Positions 16,539 to 24,376 of a stretch of DNA of 44,473 nucleotides are shown here, piece after piece. The translations under genes were made by a program, and so were the position numbers. This DNA comes from Cellulophaga sp. GTDB taxonomy: Bacteria; Bacteroidota; Bacteroidia; Flavobacteriales; Flavobacteriaceae. Below the pieces are notes generated by a model. The model did no database searches. It was given only the letters and a program-made list of their open reading frames with translations, and was not told where the DNA came from. How positions within the stretch are numbered: position 1 is the stretch's first letter; each line of letters starts with the position of its first letter. The stretch lies in contig JANQTG010000128.1 of the NCBI GenBank assembly GCA_030731855.1, forward strand, positions 1,264 through 45,736, given 5' to 3'.

Positions 16539-17816
16539 TTATAAGGCTTCAATTTTAGATTTCATTGATGGACCTAGTTCGTAAATAGCTTCGGATAACT
16601 CGTCTTTCAAAATTTTTACTCGACCGTCTTGTCCATTCATTTTGTAAACCTCGGCAGCGGTTAATAAGATTGCTGGCTCAAAAGTTTTTCCTTCAATATA
16701 GTTTTCAACAATCTGTAAGGCCTTTTCTTTATCTCCTAATTTTAAATAGCTAGCCGCTAAAAAATGATACGACTCGGCGGTAGGTCTGTTAGCAACTTCA
16801 CGCTCAGAAAGCTTAAGTGCCTGCTTTGGTTGTGCTGTAGTGTTTAACAATAAATCAATATTGTATGCATTATACATGTCTCCGTATTTTGGATTTTTTA
16901 CGTTTGTAAAATAAGCGTCTAAATTAATAGCGCTTTCTTTTTTATTGCCCATATATGCTGCAATTTCATGCTTTAATAAAAAATAGTCAGGTGCATTATA
17001 ATTTTTAGTAACGGCATCTAATATTCGTAAGGCTTCTTCTGGATTTTGTTCGTGGGAAAAAACAATCCAAGCAATTCCTTTTTTTGCGTAGGCATTTTGA
17101 TTATCTAATTTTAAAGCCTTTAAATAAAATTGATACGATTTTTTTATATTTCCGTCATGACCATAATAATCTGCTAAATTGGTATAAGACCATAACATTA
17201 AAGCTTCGTTTTTGGTGTTCTCTGCTTTTTTTGTGGCTTGCTCCATATAATTAATGGTCGATGTTAAATCGCCTTTGTAATCATTCCATTTTGCAGCACG
17301 AATTAAAAAACCAAAATCCTTGAGATTTGTAATGCTGTCTAAATAGTTTTTTGCTAAGGTATAATTCCCTAATTCCATATGCACATCAAACAGAAGACTT
17401 TGTGTTTCTTCTAAACCACCGCCTATTTTTTGGGCGTGTTCTGCTTGTACTAGGGCTTCTTTAAACTTATGTTGTGAAATGTAATTTCTGGCTAATGCTC
17501 TTCTATAGCCAGCTCTGCCGATGGCGGCAATTTCTACAGCCTTTTCGAGTGCTTGTTCTGCTTTTTTTAAATACTCAATATCACCTGTCGCTTTAAAATA
17601 AGCATCATATTGACCTGCAACAACCCCAAAACTGGTTAATTGTATGCTGTCAGGTTTAATTTTTGAGTTCCATAAATCAAAATACTTTGAAGAGGTTTCA
17701 GGAGCTTCTGAATTTAAAAACTGATTGTAGTCATCAGCTTTGGTTATTTTATTTTTTGTTTCTGATTGACAAGAAAAAAATAGCGTAAATAGGGATATGT
17801 ATAGTAGCTGTTTCAT
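16539..17816 (-). CDS. TPR-repeat lipoprotein
   Basis: The frame opens at 17870, but the ATG at 17814-17816 starts a proper lipoprotein signal (LYISLFTLFFSCQSE, Cys16), so 425 residues are annotated. The rest is a helical tetratricopeptide-like solenoid: KYFDLWNSKIKPDS, then repeats such as LKKAEQALEKAVEIAA, FKEALVQAEHAQKIG and SYQFYLKALKLDNQNAYAKKG. Repeats continue to the C-terminus. Such proteins act as scaffolds or binding platforms, here probably at the inner face of the outer membrane. Position between the DUF4331 genes and the TonB receptor suggests a shared uptake or surface-assembly role. Confidence 0.88.
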   Translation of the reverse strand: MKQLLYISLFTLFFSCQSETKNKITKADDYNQFLNSEAPETSSKYFDLWNSKIKPDSIQLTSFGVVAGQYDAYFKATGDIEYLKKAEQALEKAVEIAAIGRAGYRRALARNYISQHKFKEALVQAEHAQKIGGGLEETQSLLFDVHMELGNYTLAKNYLDSITNLKDFGFLIRAAKWNDYKGDLTSTINYMEQATKKAENTKNEALMLWSYTNLADYYGHDGNIKKSYQFYLKALKLDNQNAYAKKGIAWIVFSHEQNPEEALRILDAVTKNYNAPDYFLLKHEIAAYMGNKKESAINLDAYFTNVKNPKYGDMYNAYNIDLLLNTTAQPKQALKLSEREVANRPTAESYHFLAASYLKLGDKEKALQIVENYIEGKTFEPAILLTAAEVYKMNGQDGRVKILKDELSEAIYELGPSMKSKIEAL

Positions 17817-17899
17817 AATGAATTTTTTTGTTTTAGGTTTAATTTTAAAATATGGGAGGATGCATAACATCCTCCCAATTCTTCTTCATAGCCTCCTTA

Positions 17900-18580
17900 T
17901 TATTCTGGATTACCCAAGTAAGGAAAGGTAGTTGTTGGGCTAGCGGTAATGCTCACACCGTCTGATGTTAATCTTGGTAAATTTGGCATTCCGTCGCCAT
18001 CGGTATCTTGACCGCTAAAACGGTTACCTTCCATACCACCAAATAGTAATATTAAAGAAACATCAATAACATCATCTTGAATATTTCGTCCTGTTAAGGC
18101 AACTTCATCTCCGTCTGGCACTAAAATTCTACCATCCATATCAGCATCTGTTCCAGGGTTAAAATAGGTTGTTGGTAAATTTGGCGCTACTTCTAAGACA
18201 TCGGCAGCTAAATAACCGGTTAAACTAGCAGCATCTAAGCCTAAAATATTATTCTCGTAATTAACCGCTGCAGGGTCTGCGCCTAAAATAGTAGCATACA
18301 CATCATGATAAGCCTCTAATCTTGCCTCAAAACCAGCTTGAAAAACTGCTGCCATGTTTGAAGGTAATGTTCTATTATGGGCATCTTTTGTGGCATCGTC
18401 AGCACTTAGAACCGTATTTATTCCCGGTCTGCCCATATGGTCTACCTGAGAATAAGTTCCTGAAAAATCAGCATTTAAATCTGGCATTTTCATAGAGTCA
18501 TTATCATCATTATCGCAAGATGCAACGAATGATATTAATCCTAAATAAAGTATTCCGTATAATATATTTGAAAGTTTCAT
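17900..18580 (-). CDS. DUF4331-type lipoprotein, second of a pair
   Basis: A lipoprotein signal (ILYGILYLGLISFVASC, Cys22) precedes an aspartate-rich segment (DNDDNDS). The body, with SQVDHMGRPGINTVL, TGYLAADVLEVAPNL, TGRNIQDDVIDVSL and a C-terminal DGMPNLPRL, resembles the C-terminal half of full-length DUF4331 proteins. The upstream gene resembles the N-terminal half, so a normally single-chain fold appears split between two co-translated proteins. Calcium-like acidic loops (TDADMDGR, DTDGDGMPN) are visible. The biochemical role of DUF4331 is unknown. It lies 21 bases after the first DUF4331 gene and 83 before the TPR gene. Confidence 0.75.
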   Translation of the reverse strand: MKLSNILYGILYLGLISFVASCDNDDNDSMKMPDLNADFSGTYSQVDHMGRPGINTVLSADDATKDAHNRTLPSNMAAVFQAGFEARLEAYHDVYATILGADPAAVNYENNILGLDAASLTGYLAADVLEVAPNLPTTYFNPGTDADMDGRILVPDGDEVALTGRNIQDDVIDVSLILLFGGMEGNRFSGQDTDGDGMPNLPRLTSDGVSITASPTTTFPYLGNPE

Positions 18581-18601
18581 AAATTGTTTTTTTAGTATTT
18601 A

Positions 18602-19282
18602 TTATTGTTTTCTGTTTGATGTTACCCATGTTTTGTAAACCTCTAAGCCTAAAGCATTCGTTGCAGTAGTGGCACCTAACATACTATTAGGTATTTCAAT
18701 AACAACCGACATGGTATTGGCACCGTCAAAAGTATCTACGGCCTCGTTCGCTGCTTTAAATCCGTTTGGAGCAGTACCACCAATTACAGCGTTAAACTGA
18801 AAAAAGTCGAAGAAAAATGCATCTTGTCTTGGTCCTGCAAATAACTTAACACCACTAGTAGTTGTAGTTACTTTTGCTGTTGCCGCTGAAATTTCAACAC
18901 TTCCTAAAGGCGCATCTACTAACACCTGACTGTCTAAGCCTCTTTGTGAAGGAGCAACTGGGCCAAAGAAATACATGATACCATCTCTTGGAATCGCTTG
19001 GATAACCAAATCTTCTACTAAATCGCCATTGGAATCGATGTTTATTTCTGTTAAAACGTTTTCATCAAAAGTACCATAGGCTAAACTTGGTAAAACATTT
19101 GATTGTAAATCCACAATAAAAACCGTGTTGTCTGAACCTGTTGTAGGCTCAAAAGCATAAAAATCGGCAATGTCCGCAGTGGTACCCATAGAAGACGGAG
19201 CGTCGATGTGGTCGGCAGCGACCAAAATAATTGTTGCAACTGCACAAATGGCAAGTCCTAAATAAATTTTTGTTTTTTTCAT
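18602..19282 (-). CDS. DUF4331-type exported protein, first of a pair
   Basis: The signal peptide (about 1-22, ending ILVAADHIDAPS) leads into the family start motif DHIDAPS, close to the usual SHREAP. TADIADFYAFEP, TVFIVDLQSNVLPSL, YGTFDENVLTEINID and GDLVEDLVIQ follow the N-terminal half of DUF4331. The C-terminus has FFFDFFQFNAVI and VVIEIPNSML. It is the first gene of the leftward operon with DUF4331-b, TPR lipoprotein and TonB receptor. A candidate operator palindrome lies about 80 bases upstream. The predicted location is the periplasm or cell surface, and the activity is unknown. Confidence 0.78.
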   Translation of the reverse strand: MKKTKIYLGLAICAVATIILVAADHIDAPSSMGTTADIADFYAFEPTTGSDNTVFIVDLQSNVLPSLAYGTFDENVLTEINIDSNGDLVEDLVIQAIPRDGIMYFFGPVAPSQRGLDSQVLVDAPLGSVEISAATAKVTTTTSGVKLFAGPRQDAFFFDFFQFNAVIGGTAPNGFKAANEAVDTFDGANTMSVVIEIPNSMLGATTATNALGLEVYKTWVTSNRKQ

Positions 19283-19352
19283 AATTGAAAGTTTTTAGAT
19301 TATAAATTCAACAACACTTACGAGAGATTTAAAAGAGGGTTTGTTTTGATAC

Positions 19353-19373
19353 GTTAAAATTTTGTTAACAAAA
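19353..19373. promoter_or_regulatory. Second copy of the TTTTGTTAACAAAA palindrome
   Basis: The 14-bp palindrome (19360-19373) is preceded by GTTAAAA exactly as at 270-290. It lies in the divergent region between the DUF4331 operon and the LETM1-related gene, about 80 bases upstream of the DUF4331 start. It may be an operator for the uptake operon. Confidence 0.35.
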
Positions 19374-19469
19374 AATTTACCTATGAATTTCATGCGATAA
19401 ACTTTGTAAAAAAGAAATGTCGATGTTTTTAGCAATTGTAGTAATTTCGCATTTTAAATAGCAGTAGTA

Positions 19470-20654
19470 ATGAACCCTTCATCAAACGGTTGGATTGATA
19501 AGTTTGGATATCTCGTAAAGGACTATCAGAGTCTGTATGATTCCTTTGATGAATTATACACACACTTAAAAGAGCTAGGGTTTATATATGGAATTAATGT
19601 AAAAATACCAGAATTTATTCACCCTGAACATCCGTTGTCGGAAGATGAAAAGGCAAAAATTAATTTGTTAACAGGTCTTTATTTTACTTATAAGTGTAAA
19701 ACAGGTGATATTGATTTTTCAAAATTTTTAGAAGCTATTTTTGAATTTTATACCGAATTAGGAATCGGTAAAATATCGTTACTTCAGAAAATACTTAACG
19801 GTAAAAAGACTTCGTCGCAACTCGAAAAGCTCATAGAATCGCGTGTTTATTTAGACGATAATGTTATTAGTAAAACCTTTAATAGTAGTATCACAAACTC
19901 TTTATTATATATAGATGTTTTAACTTTTAAAAGTCACTTAGACAAAAAAAAAGATATAAAAGAGCATGCAAGAGCATTAGAACACATTACGATTAATATA
20001 ACTTACCACGCCTTAAATTCAAAAGAAAAGAATAAAAACGACGAAAAATTAGCGCAACTTTTTGCATCGTCATTAACCTTTGTCGATAGCCATATTGACA
20101 ATTTTGACACTACTTATCGTCAGAAATTAATCAACAGATTTACACCATTTGAAAACAACTATTTTTTAGATGTTGCATGCTTAACGGTATGGGAAGATCA
20201 GTCGATAGAATACAAAGAATCGGAGTTTATTTTTGCCATTGGAAAGGACCTTGGAATAGCTTGGTCAAAGGTCTTAAAATCGCTTGAAGAGGTAGGTGTT
20301 TTTTTTGAGAAAAATGCGACCCATATTCCACATTTAAAAGACAAAAATTTAGCGGTTCAGTTTTACGATAGCATGTCGAGAATCGTAAATAAACTGATTT
20401 TAAGAAACAGTAAACGACTCCAAAAAGAGCTTTCGGAAAGTAAAGAATTAGTAGCCCTTTTATCAAAATCTACGGTTAAAGATTTAAGTGCTGAAGAGAA
20501 GAAAAAAGTACAAAACCAGTTGCTCGATATTTTCAAAAGCATCCCATCTTTAGCGATTTTTATACTACCAGGTGGTGCCGTTTTATTGCCTATTTTTATA
20601 AAATTAATTCCTAAATTACTACCATCATCTTTTGACGATAATCGTATTGAATAA
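19470..20654 (+). CDS. LETM1-related protein
   Basis: A 394-residue soluble, mainly helical protein. Only the C-terminus is diagnostic: after a helix LSAEEKKKVQNQLLDIFKS comes SLAIFILPGGAVLLPIFIKL and then LPSSF. This mirrors the mitochondrial LETM1 core in which a proline-containing hydrophobic hairpin precedes LLPSTF. The rest shows charged helices without a recognised fold. LETM1 in mitochondria acts in cation/proton exchange; what the bacterial relatives do is not settled. Databases name flavobacterial homologues LETM1-related biofilm-associated, as I recall. It is transcribed alone, and a perfect bidirectional terminator separates it from the convergent LytTR gene. Confidence 0.75.
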   Translation: MNPSSNGWIDKFGYLVKDYQSLYDSFDELYTHLKELGFIYGINVKIPEFIHPEHPLSEDEKAKINLLTGLYFTYKCKTGDIDFSKFLEAIFEFYTELGIGKISLLQKILNGKKTSSQLEKLIESRVYLDDNVISKTFNSSITNSLLYIDVLTFKSHLDKKKDIKEHARALEHITINITYHALNSKEKNKNDEKLAQLFASSLTFVDSHIDNFDTTYRQKLINRFTPFENNYFLDVACLTVWEDQSIEYKESEFIFAIGKDLGIAWSKVLKSLEEVGVFFEKNATHIPHLKDKNLAVQFYDSMSRIVNKLILRNSKRLQKELSESKELVALLSKSTVKDLSAEEKKKVQNQLLDIFKSIPSLAIFILPGGAVLLPIFIKLIPKLLPSSFDDNRIE

Positions 20655-20670
20655 AAGGCTAAAATATATA

Positions 20671-20711
20671 AAAAAAACCCACTATAAGCTTTTCTTATAG
20701 TGGGTTTTTTT
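20671..20711. terminator. Bidirectional terminator between LETM1-related and LytTR genes
   Basis: Perfect arms of 18 bp (an A7 run, CCCACTATAAG and its complement) surround a five-base loop. The A-run and T-run allow termination in both directions, fitting the two convergent genes. Confidence 0.9.
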
Positions 20712-20749
20712 ATAATTTATATTGTTAAATATCAGTTACTTAAAATTAA

Positions 20750-21505
20750 TTACTCCAACCATAACTTAAAGTCTTTTACACGCTCTCTACTTACGATGAT
20801 TTCTTGGTCATTAAACCTCTCTAACTTAATCTGAAGCCTGGAATTTGTATATGAAACCATATCTTTTATGTAGTTGACGTTTACATAAAATTTACGACTT
20901 ACTCTAAAAAATATTTTAGGATCTAATTCATCTTCTAAGTTCTCTAAAGTAGTTTCAAGTAGATAATTTCTACCGTCAGAAGTGGCTGCATACGTACCTT
21001 TATTTTCACTATAAAAACATTCTACTTCATCGGCATTTATAATTTTTAAGTGCTGCCCTATTTTGGTTGTAAATCGCTTTTTAAATTCTCTCTCAACAGG
21101 GTTCACTAATAGCTTTTTTATATCCTCAAAATCGATCGCTAATTTTTGCTTTTTTGGTGCTAAAAATCGATACTTATCTACGGCTTTTTTTAGCTCTTCA
21201 TCATCAATAGGTTTTAACAAATAATCGATACTATTTAGCTTAAAAGCTTGCAAGGCATATTCATCAAAAGCGGTCGTAAAAATGATCGCAGATTTAACCT
21301 CTACGACATCAAAAATTTCAAATGAAAGTCCGTCTGAAAGTTGAATATCTAAAAATATTAAATCAGGATGTTCGTTGTTTTGAAACCAATTTATAGCCTC
21401 TTCAACCGAATGCAAAAGCACAGATACTTCAACACCAAATTCATTTAATAATCTGCTTAATCGTCTTGCTGCTGGTTTCTCGTCTTCTATGATAATTGTT
21501 TTCAT
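20750..21505 (-). CDS. LytTR-type response regulator
   Basis: The receiver domain (1-115) has the acidic pocket E7/D8, phosphorylation site D53 (FLDIQ), T78 (IIFTTAF) and K98 (YLLKP). The LytTR DNA-binding domain covers about 150-250, with KIGQHLKIINADEVECFYSE, the LLETTLENLEDEL segment and FFRVSRKFYVNVNYIK. It would bind promoter repeats when phosphorylated by the kinase encoded by the first gene of this operon. It is the last gene, 311 bases after the third 2TM gene. The gap holds a 7-bp periodic repeat and could carry a separate promoter. Confidence 0.93.
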   Translation of the reverse strand: MKTIIIEDEKPAARRLSRLLNEFGVEVSVLLHSVEEAINWFQNNEHPDLIFLDIQLSDGLSFEIFDVVEVKSAIIFTTAFDEYALQAFKLNSIDYLLKPIDDEELKKAVDKYRFLAPKKQKLAIDFEDIKKLLVNPVEREFKKRFTTKIGQHLKIINADEVECFYSENKGTYAATSDGRNYLLETTLENLEDELDPKIFFRVSRKFYVNVNYIKDMVSYTNSRLQIKLERFNDQEIIVSRERVKDFKLWLE

Positions 21506-21510
21506 TTTTT

Positions 21511-21602
21511 GGGTTTTAGGTGTTGGTTGTAAGTTGTCGGTTGATGGTAAAAAATGTTTCTTGTTTCTTGTTTCAGGTTTAGAGTTTAAAGTTTTAGGTT
21601 CG
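21511..21602 (+). repeat. Degenerate 7-bp tandem array, about 13 units
   Basis: A GT dinucleotide, mostly GTT, recurs at 21513, 21520, 21526, 21533, 21540, 21547, 21556, 21563, 21570, 21577, 21584, 21591 and 21598. The step is seven bases except for two slips (6 and 9). Clear units are TTGTTTC twice, AGGTTTA, GAGTTTA and AAGTTTT. The array ends five bases before the LytTR start codon, so it lies in its 5' untranslated leader. The rest of the gap up to 21816 also holds three copies of TTGAAC (near 21727-21745) and no convincing gene. Confidence 0.75.
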
Positions 21603-21816
21603 GCATTAATTATTATTTTTTGGATGGTGGAATAAATAATAACACTAGGGTTAATGTTTCTTTATTTTGTTTTTGAAAGACTAGCAATTTTTTTGACATC
21701 AATTATACTAATTTTTAGTAATCTATCTTTTGAACTTGAACTTGAACTTTTTATAATTGTTACATTAAACAGATTTTTACACCAGCCTGCCGTACGGTCA
21801 GGTTTCCACATTAGCT

Positions 21817-22137
21817 TTACTCTCGCATATATTTTTCTAATTGCTTTTGTTCCCAGTTTTTTAAAAAGGAAGGTTTTATTCCAAAAACAACTAGCCCATG
21901 AATTAGTAAAACTATTCCCCAAATAATGGGTGTGCCGTATACATTCCAATTAATCCAATCTAAAAATTTAGGATTGCCTAAGGCTTCTTCGCTAAAAAGT
22001 ATGAATATAAATTTACCACTAGTAAAAAGAACAATACAGTTTATAATGATGTAAACTGTTAAGTGATTGTAAAAACCTTTAATGTTAGCTACCTTTTTCT
22101 GTGCTCTTTCTAACTTTGTTACCGGTTGTTTTTTCAT
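21817..22137 (-). CDS. 2TM-domain membrane protein (copy 3)
   Basis: The reading frame is open from 22164, but the ATG at 22135-22137 gives a lysine-rich start like its paralogues, so 106 residues are annotated; the upstream start would overlap the preceding gene. The pattern is a basic amphipathic helix (ERAQKKVANIKGFYNHL), membrane helix 1 (VYIIINCIVLFTSG), a linker with NWNVYG, membrane helix 2 (IIWGIVLLIHGLVVFG) and a cytosolic tail FLKNWEQKQLEKYM. This is the Pfam 2TM domain. Its function is not established; co-transcription with a kinase that carries the same domain points to a signalling or membrane-partner role. Confidence 0.85.
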   Translation of the reverse strand: MKKQPVTKLERAQKKVANIKGFYNHLTVYIIINCIVLFTSGKFIFILFSEEALGNPKFLDWINWNVYGTPIIWGIVLLIHGLVVFGIKPSFLKNWEQKQLEKYMRE

Positions 22138-22147
22138 AATTGTGCTT

Positions 22148-22477
22148 TTATTTAAATTTTTCAATCTCTGCGGTATCTTCTTCCATGTATTTTTTTATTT
22201 GCCTGTCCTCCCAGTCTTTACTGAAAAGCGGATTTAAAGAAAAAACTCTAATGGCATGAAACAACAACCCAATTCCCCAGAAAAGCGCGGTGCTAAAGCT
22301 TTCAAAATTCCAAATAGCCTCAAAAAAACTATCTCCGTTGTACATTTTTTCTGAGATAATAACAGCGCTGAGAAATATATTTACCAAAATATAAACCGTA
22401 AAATGAATATAAAATCCTTTTAATTTTTTAATCTGAGCCTTAGCCCTTTCTGTTTTAAAATTGATGTTATTTTCCAT
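22148..22477 (-). CDS. 2TM-domain membrane protein (copy 2)
   Basis: A 109-residue protein with the same layout: ERAKAQIKKLKGFYIHF, helix 1 (VYILVNIFLSAVII), a periplasmic loop that includes FEAIWNFES, helix 2 (ALFWGIGLLFHAIRVF) and the tail FSKDWEDRQIKKYMEED. The loop is longer than in copy 3. It is separated from copy 3 by 10 bases and from copy 1 by 138 bases. The paralogues are diverged, and only the boundary helices and the W-x-x-[RK]-x-[ILM]-x-x-Y-M tail are strongly kept. Confidence 0.85.
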   Translation of the reverse strand: MENNINFKTERAKAQIKKLKGFYIHFTVYILVNIFLSAVIISEKMYNGDSFFEAIWNFESFSTALFWGIGLLFHAIRVFSLNPLFSKDWEDRQIKKYMEEDTAEIEKFK

Positions 22478-22577
22478 GATTTTTATTTTGTTATTAGTGA
22501 ATTTTTAAAACAACTCGGGAAGAAACAAAAGCGACTAAAACCTAACTTTTGGCGCTTTTATAGAAACCCTTAAAGCA

Positions 22578-22612
22578 AACTCATTTTTAATTATTAATTA
22601 TTCATTTTTAAT
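22578..22612 (+). repeat. Short 7-bp periodic AT repeat
   Basis: Five heptamers in phase: ACTCATT, TTTTAAT, TATTAAT, TATTCAT, TTTTAAT. It lies in the 138-bp gap between 2TM copies 1 and 2, just after the stop of copy 1 in the leftward direction. AT-rich sequence makes this less certain than the longer arrays. Confidence 0.4.
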
Positions 22613-22615
22613 TGA

Positions 22616-22918
22616 TCACTCCCATCTAGTTTTGCGTTCATCCTCTTGCATGTATTCTTTGATTTTGCGTTCTTCCCAATTTTTACCTAAAATTGCGTTG
22701 TAACCAAAGATTTTTATGGCTTTAATTATTGTGCTGACAGAAACTCCGAAAACAACCCATAAAAACCAGGGATATTGCCATTCATTTGTGTAATAATTAA
22801 TGGCACCTGTAATCAAAATTGCAATAACACCACTTAAAAGCGAGGCATAAAATTTCTTTATTGTTGCTACACGTTCTTTCGCTTTAAAATATTTTTCATC
22901 TGGATTTATGTTGTACAT
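22616..22918 (-). CDS. 2TM-domain membrane protein (copy 1)
   Basis: The frame opens at 22957, but the ATG at 22916-22918 is preferred because the protein then begins just before the conserved helix, giving 100 residues. It shows KAKERVATIKKFYASL, membrane helix 1 (LSGVIAILITGAINYY), a short loop with W residues, helix 2 (FLWVVFGVSVSTIIKAI) and the tail LGKNWEERKIKEYMQEDE. Among the stand-alone copies its tail is closest to that of the 2TM domain fused to the kinase, so it may derive from the same duplication. It lies 126 bases after the kinase gene. Confidence 0.85.
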   Translation of the reverse strand: MYNINPDEKYFKAKERVATIKKFYASLLSGVIAILITGAINYYTNEWQYPWFLWVVFGVSVSTIIKAIKIFGYNAILGKNWEERKIKEYMQEDERKTRWE

Positions 22919-23044
22919 TTCTTTTGTATTTTTAGTATTATTTATTGAACACCTCAAAGTTCTATTAATTACCGCTTACATCTAAATAGGCTTTACCGAA
23001 CTGTTGTTTTTATTGATTGAAATGTAATGATGGTTACTTCTTAT

Positions 23045-24376
23045 TTAAAAAGCATCATCTTCCATATACTCTCGCATTTTACGTTCTTCCCAATTTTTAC
23101 CAAATAAAGGGTTATAGCCATAGGCCTCCATTCCGTGCGCTACCACTCCAAAACCCCAACCTAGCGCAGGAAAAATAACCCAAGGAAAACTAGTTGTATT
23201 GTAATTTATAATTGCTAAAAACGTTATTACTAAAAGATAGGCCATTAAATTGCCATAAAATCCTTTTATCTTTTCTACTTTTTCTTTTGCTTTCTCGTAG
23301 CGTTTGTCTTCTAAATAAACTTTTTGTGTCTCCATGTTTGAAATTTGTTTTGTGAGCATGGGCAATTCCACTCGGAATTCTGATGCTGATTTAGTTATAG
23401 TTACTTTTTTATCTGATAGTATTTTATAGCGCTCTTGAATATTTTGTAAGCCTACTCCTGTACTCTTTTTTACGACCGATTTTTCTTGTAGATTATTGCT
23501 AATAACGAGTGTTCCGTTTTGTTCAAAAACCTTTATGTGTAGTGGTTTATTTGAGGATACCACATTATGTTTTACCGCGTTTTCAAGTAACAACTGTAAC
23601 GATAAAGGCACAATTCTGGCTTCAGGATTCTTAATTTGTTCAGGAATTTCGAAAATGATACTATCTTCAAATCGCATTTGTAATAAGCGCACATAGGTTT
23701 TCGCAAATTGCAATTCTTCGTCTACAGATACCAAATCTTTATTTTTTTGTTCTAACACATAACGGTAAACCTTTGAAAGTGAGGTGGTAAACTTCTGCGC
23801 TTGATTTGGATCTTCTTCAATTAAACTCGTTAATACGTTTAAACTATTGAATAAAAAATGCGGGTCTAACTGATTCTTTAAAGCATCAAACTTTGCCGAT
23901 GCCGTACCTGCAATAATTTTTTGTTCGGTTACCTTTTTTTGCTGACTTGCCTTATAAAAATAAATAGCATGAAAAAAAACAGAGACTACTAAAGTAATTA
24001 AAAGCGATACCGCATAAAAAGAGGGATTTTCATTTTGAATAAAACCGTCCCAATCTTTATTCCCTAGTACTATCTGGATAAAAAAACGGATTAAAAAAAC
24101 ACCTGCCATAGTAAGTACAACACTTCCTAAAGCACCAATTAAAAGTCTATACTTGCTATATTTTTCCCAAACTACTTTTTTATTCAAATAATCGAAAAAC
24201 GAAATGTTTATAAGCGTCAATACACAAGCATAAAGCATATAAAGTCCAATGTTTTTCCAGAAAATAAGATCTAACGGAACGGGTCTACCTCCAAGAACAT
24301 TAAAACCTATGTCTATAAAAGCGATTACCGATCCGACTATAAGTCCTATTATTATGGTTTTTCTTAAATTCTTCAT
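23045..24376 (-). CDS. Sensor histidine kinase fused to a C-terminal 2TM domain
   Basis: A 443-residue protein. Four membrane helices (about 8-28, 40-60, 78-102, 120-145) lead into a His_kinase (LytS-type) domain with phosphoacceptor H173 in NQLDPHFLFNSLN, N-box LLENAVKHN and G-box STGVGLQNIQERY. After the kinase ends, at about residue 345, a complete 2TM domain follows (ERAK-like helix KAKEKVEKIKGFYGNL, two helices, tail FGKNWEERKMREYMEDD). Met348 at the junction is a possible internal start that would release a free 2TM protein. It should phosphorylate the LytTR regulator at the end of the operon. Confidence 0.9.
   Translation of the reverse strand: MKNLRKTIIIGLIVGSVIAFIDIGFNVLGGRPVPLDLIFWKNIGLYMLYACVLTLINISFFDYLNKKVVWEKYSKYRLLIGALGSVVLTMAGVFLIRFFIQIVLGNKDWDGFIQNENPSFYAVSLLITLVVSVFFHAIYFYKASQQKKVTEQKIIAGTASAKFDALKNQLDPHFLFNSLNVLTSLIEEDPNQAQKFTTSLSKVYRYVLEQKNKDLVSVDEELQFAKTYVRLLQMRFEDSIIFEIPEQIKNPEARIVPLSLQLLLENAVKHNVVSSNKPLHIKVFEQNGTLVISNNLQEKSVVKKSTGVGLQNIQERYKILSDKKVTITKSASEFRVELPMLTKQISNMETQKVYLEDKRYEKAKEKVEKIKGFYGNLMAYLLVITFLAIINYNTTSFPWVIFPALGWGFGVVAHGMEAYGYNPLFGKNWEERKMREYMEDDAF

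Noticed and set aside
21511-21602. Possible CRISPR array
   Set aside because: Units are seven bases with no spacers, and no cas gene is present.
21654-21926. Plus-strand open frame of 90 codons overlapping the third 2TM gene
   Set aside because: Hydrophobic only because it mirrors membrane-helix codons, and it overlaps a supported gene.
22138-22164. Earlier start for 2TM copy 3
   Set aside because: It would overlap the preceding gene, and the added residues match no paralogue; the ATG at 22135-22137 fits the family.
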